DNA from: Culex pipiens pallens
Lineage: Eukaryota; Arthropoda; Insecta; Diptera; Culicidae
Reading direction: 5' to 3'
DNA: 64,000 nucleotides
NCBI RefSeq assembly: GCF_016801865.2
Contig: NC_068938.1
Location: 78,767,316-78,831,315 of the forward strand
Shown: positions 63,978 to 64,000 of the stretch, piece after piece
Layout: every line of letters starts with the position of its first letter
Numbering within the stretch: position 1 is the stretch's first letter
Notes under the pieces: generated by a model
Seen by the model: only the letters and a program-made list of their open reading frames with translations
Told to the model about the DNA's origin: nothing
Databases searched by the model: none
Translations under genes and position numbers: made by a program

Positions 63978-64000
63978 AAATCGAATCCAGAAGGGAAACG
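63978..64000 (-). mobile_element. Edge of a tRNA-derived SINE (same family as 29004-29307)
   Basis: ATCGAATCCAGAAGGGAAA is the reverse complement of the start of the body of the 29004 SINE (TTTCCCTTCTGGATTCGAT, 29096-29114). The element continues past the window. Confidence 0.7.

Overview
The window is eukaryotic DNA from a culicine mosquito, most likely Culex. The reasons are insect-type genes with GT-AG introns, mosquito-like tRNA-derived SINEs, and a dense load of MITEs and retroposons in AT-rich DNA; the genus is inferred, not proven. There is one 100-base assembly gap (39936-40035). Nothing in it is bacterial.

Host genes. (1) GPA2, the alpha subunit of thyrostimulin, complete at 2604-3032 (+) with one 66-base intron and a TATA-type promoter. 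(2) An F-box protein exon, 3298-3888 (-), convergent with GPA2; its open frame has no methionine and is preceded by an in-frame TAG. (3) A small unidentified 3' exon, 5007-5177 (-). (4) An SR splicing factor of the x16 / 9G8 / SRSF7 type (-). Its RRM plus CCHC knuckle exon (15552-15994) and its RS-domain exon (6302-6608) are separated by an 8.9-kb intron and join exactly in frame. (5) The 5' part of a PDE2-type (cGMP-stimulated, GAF-domain) cyclic nucleotide phosphodiesterase (+), with three phase-0 exons at 27286-27552, 31170-31286 and 52683-52778; the rest lies beyond the window. x16 and PDE2 are divergent, about 11 kb apart.

Mobile DNA fills the introns and intergenic space. Highlights: a 494-bp-LTR BEL/Pao-like element (57050-61445, 5-bp duplication AAGTC) that carries only a gag-like ORF and is itself broken by a 306-bp MITE; an ORF1-only non-LTR element with intact ends and a 12-bp target duplication (54711-56495), a 'half-LINE'; a retroposon family ('Y') present three times, with repeated hairpins and a (CTCATG)n tail; a nest of elements X-in-Y-in-X at 9327-12128; a hAT-type element inside a pogo-like element with an empty site available in the same window; four copies of one palindromic MITE with 4-bp duplications; two large palindromes (23412-24063 and 49825-50515); and several tRNA-derived SINEs, some in convergent pairs.

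No CRISPR array, operon or confirmed functional tRNA gene was found. The protein-coding content is ordinary; the unusual content is the architecture of the mobile elements.
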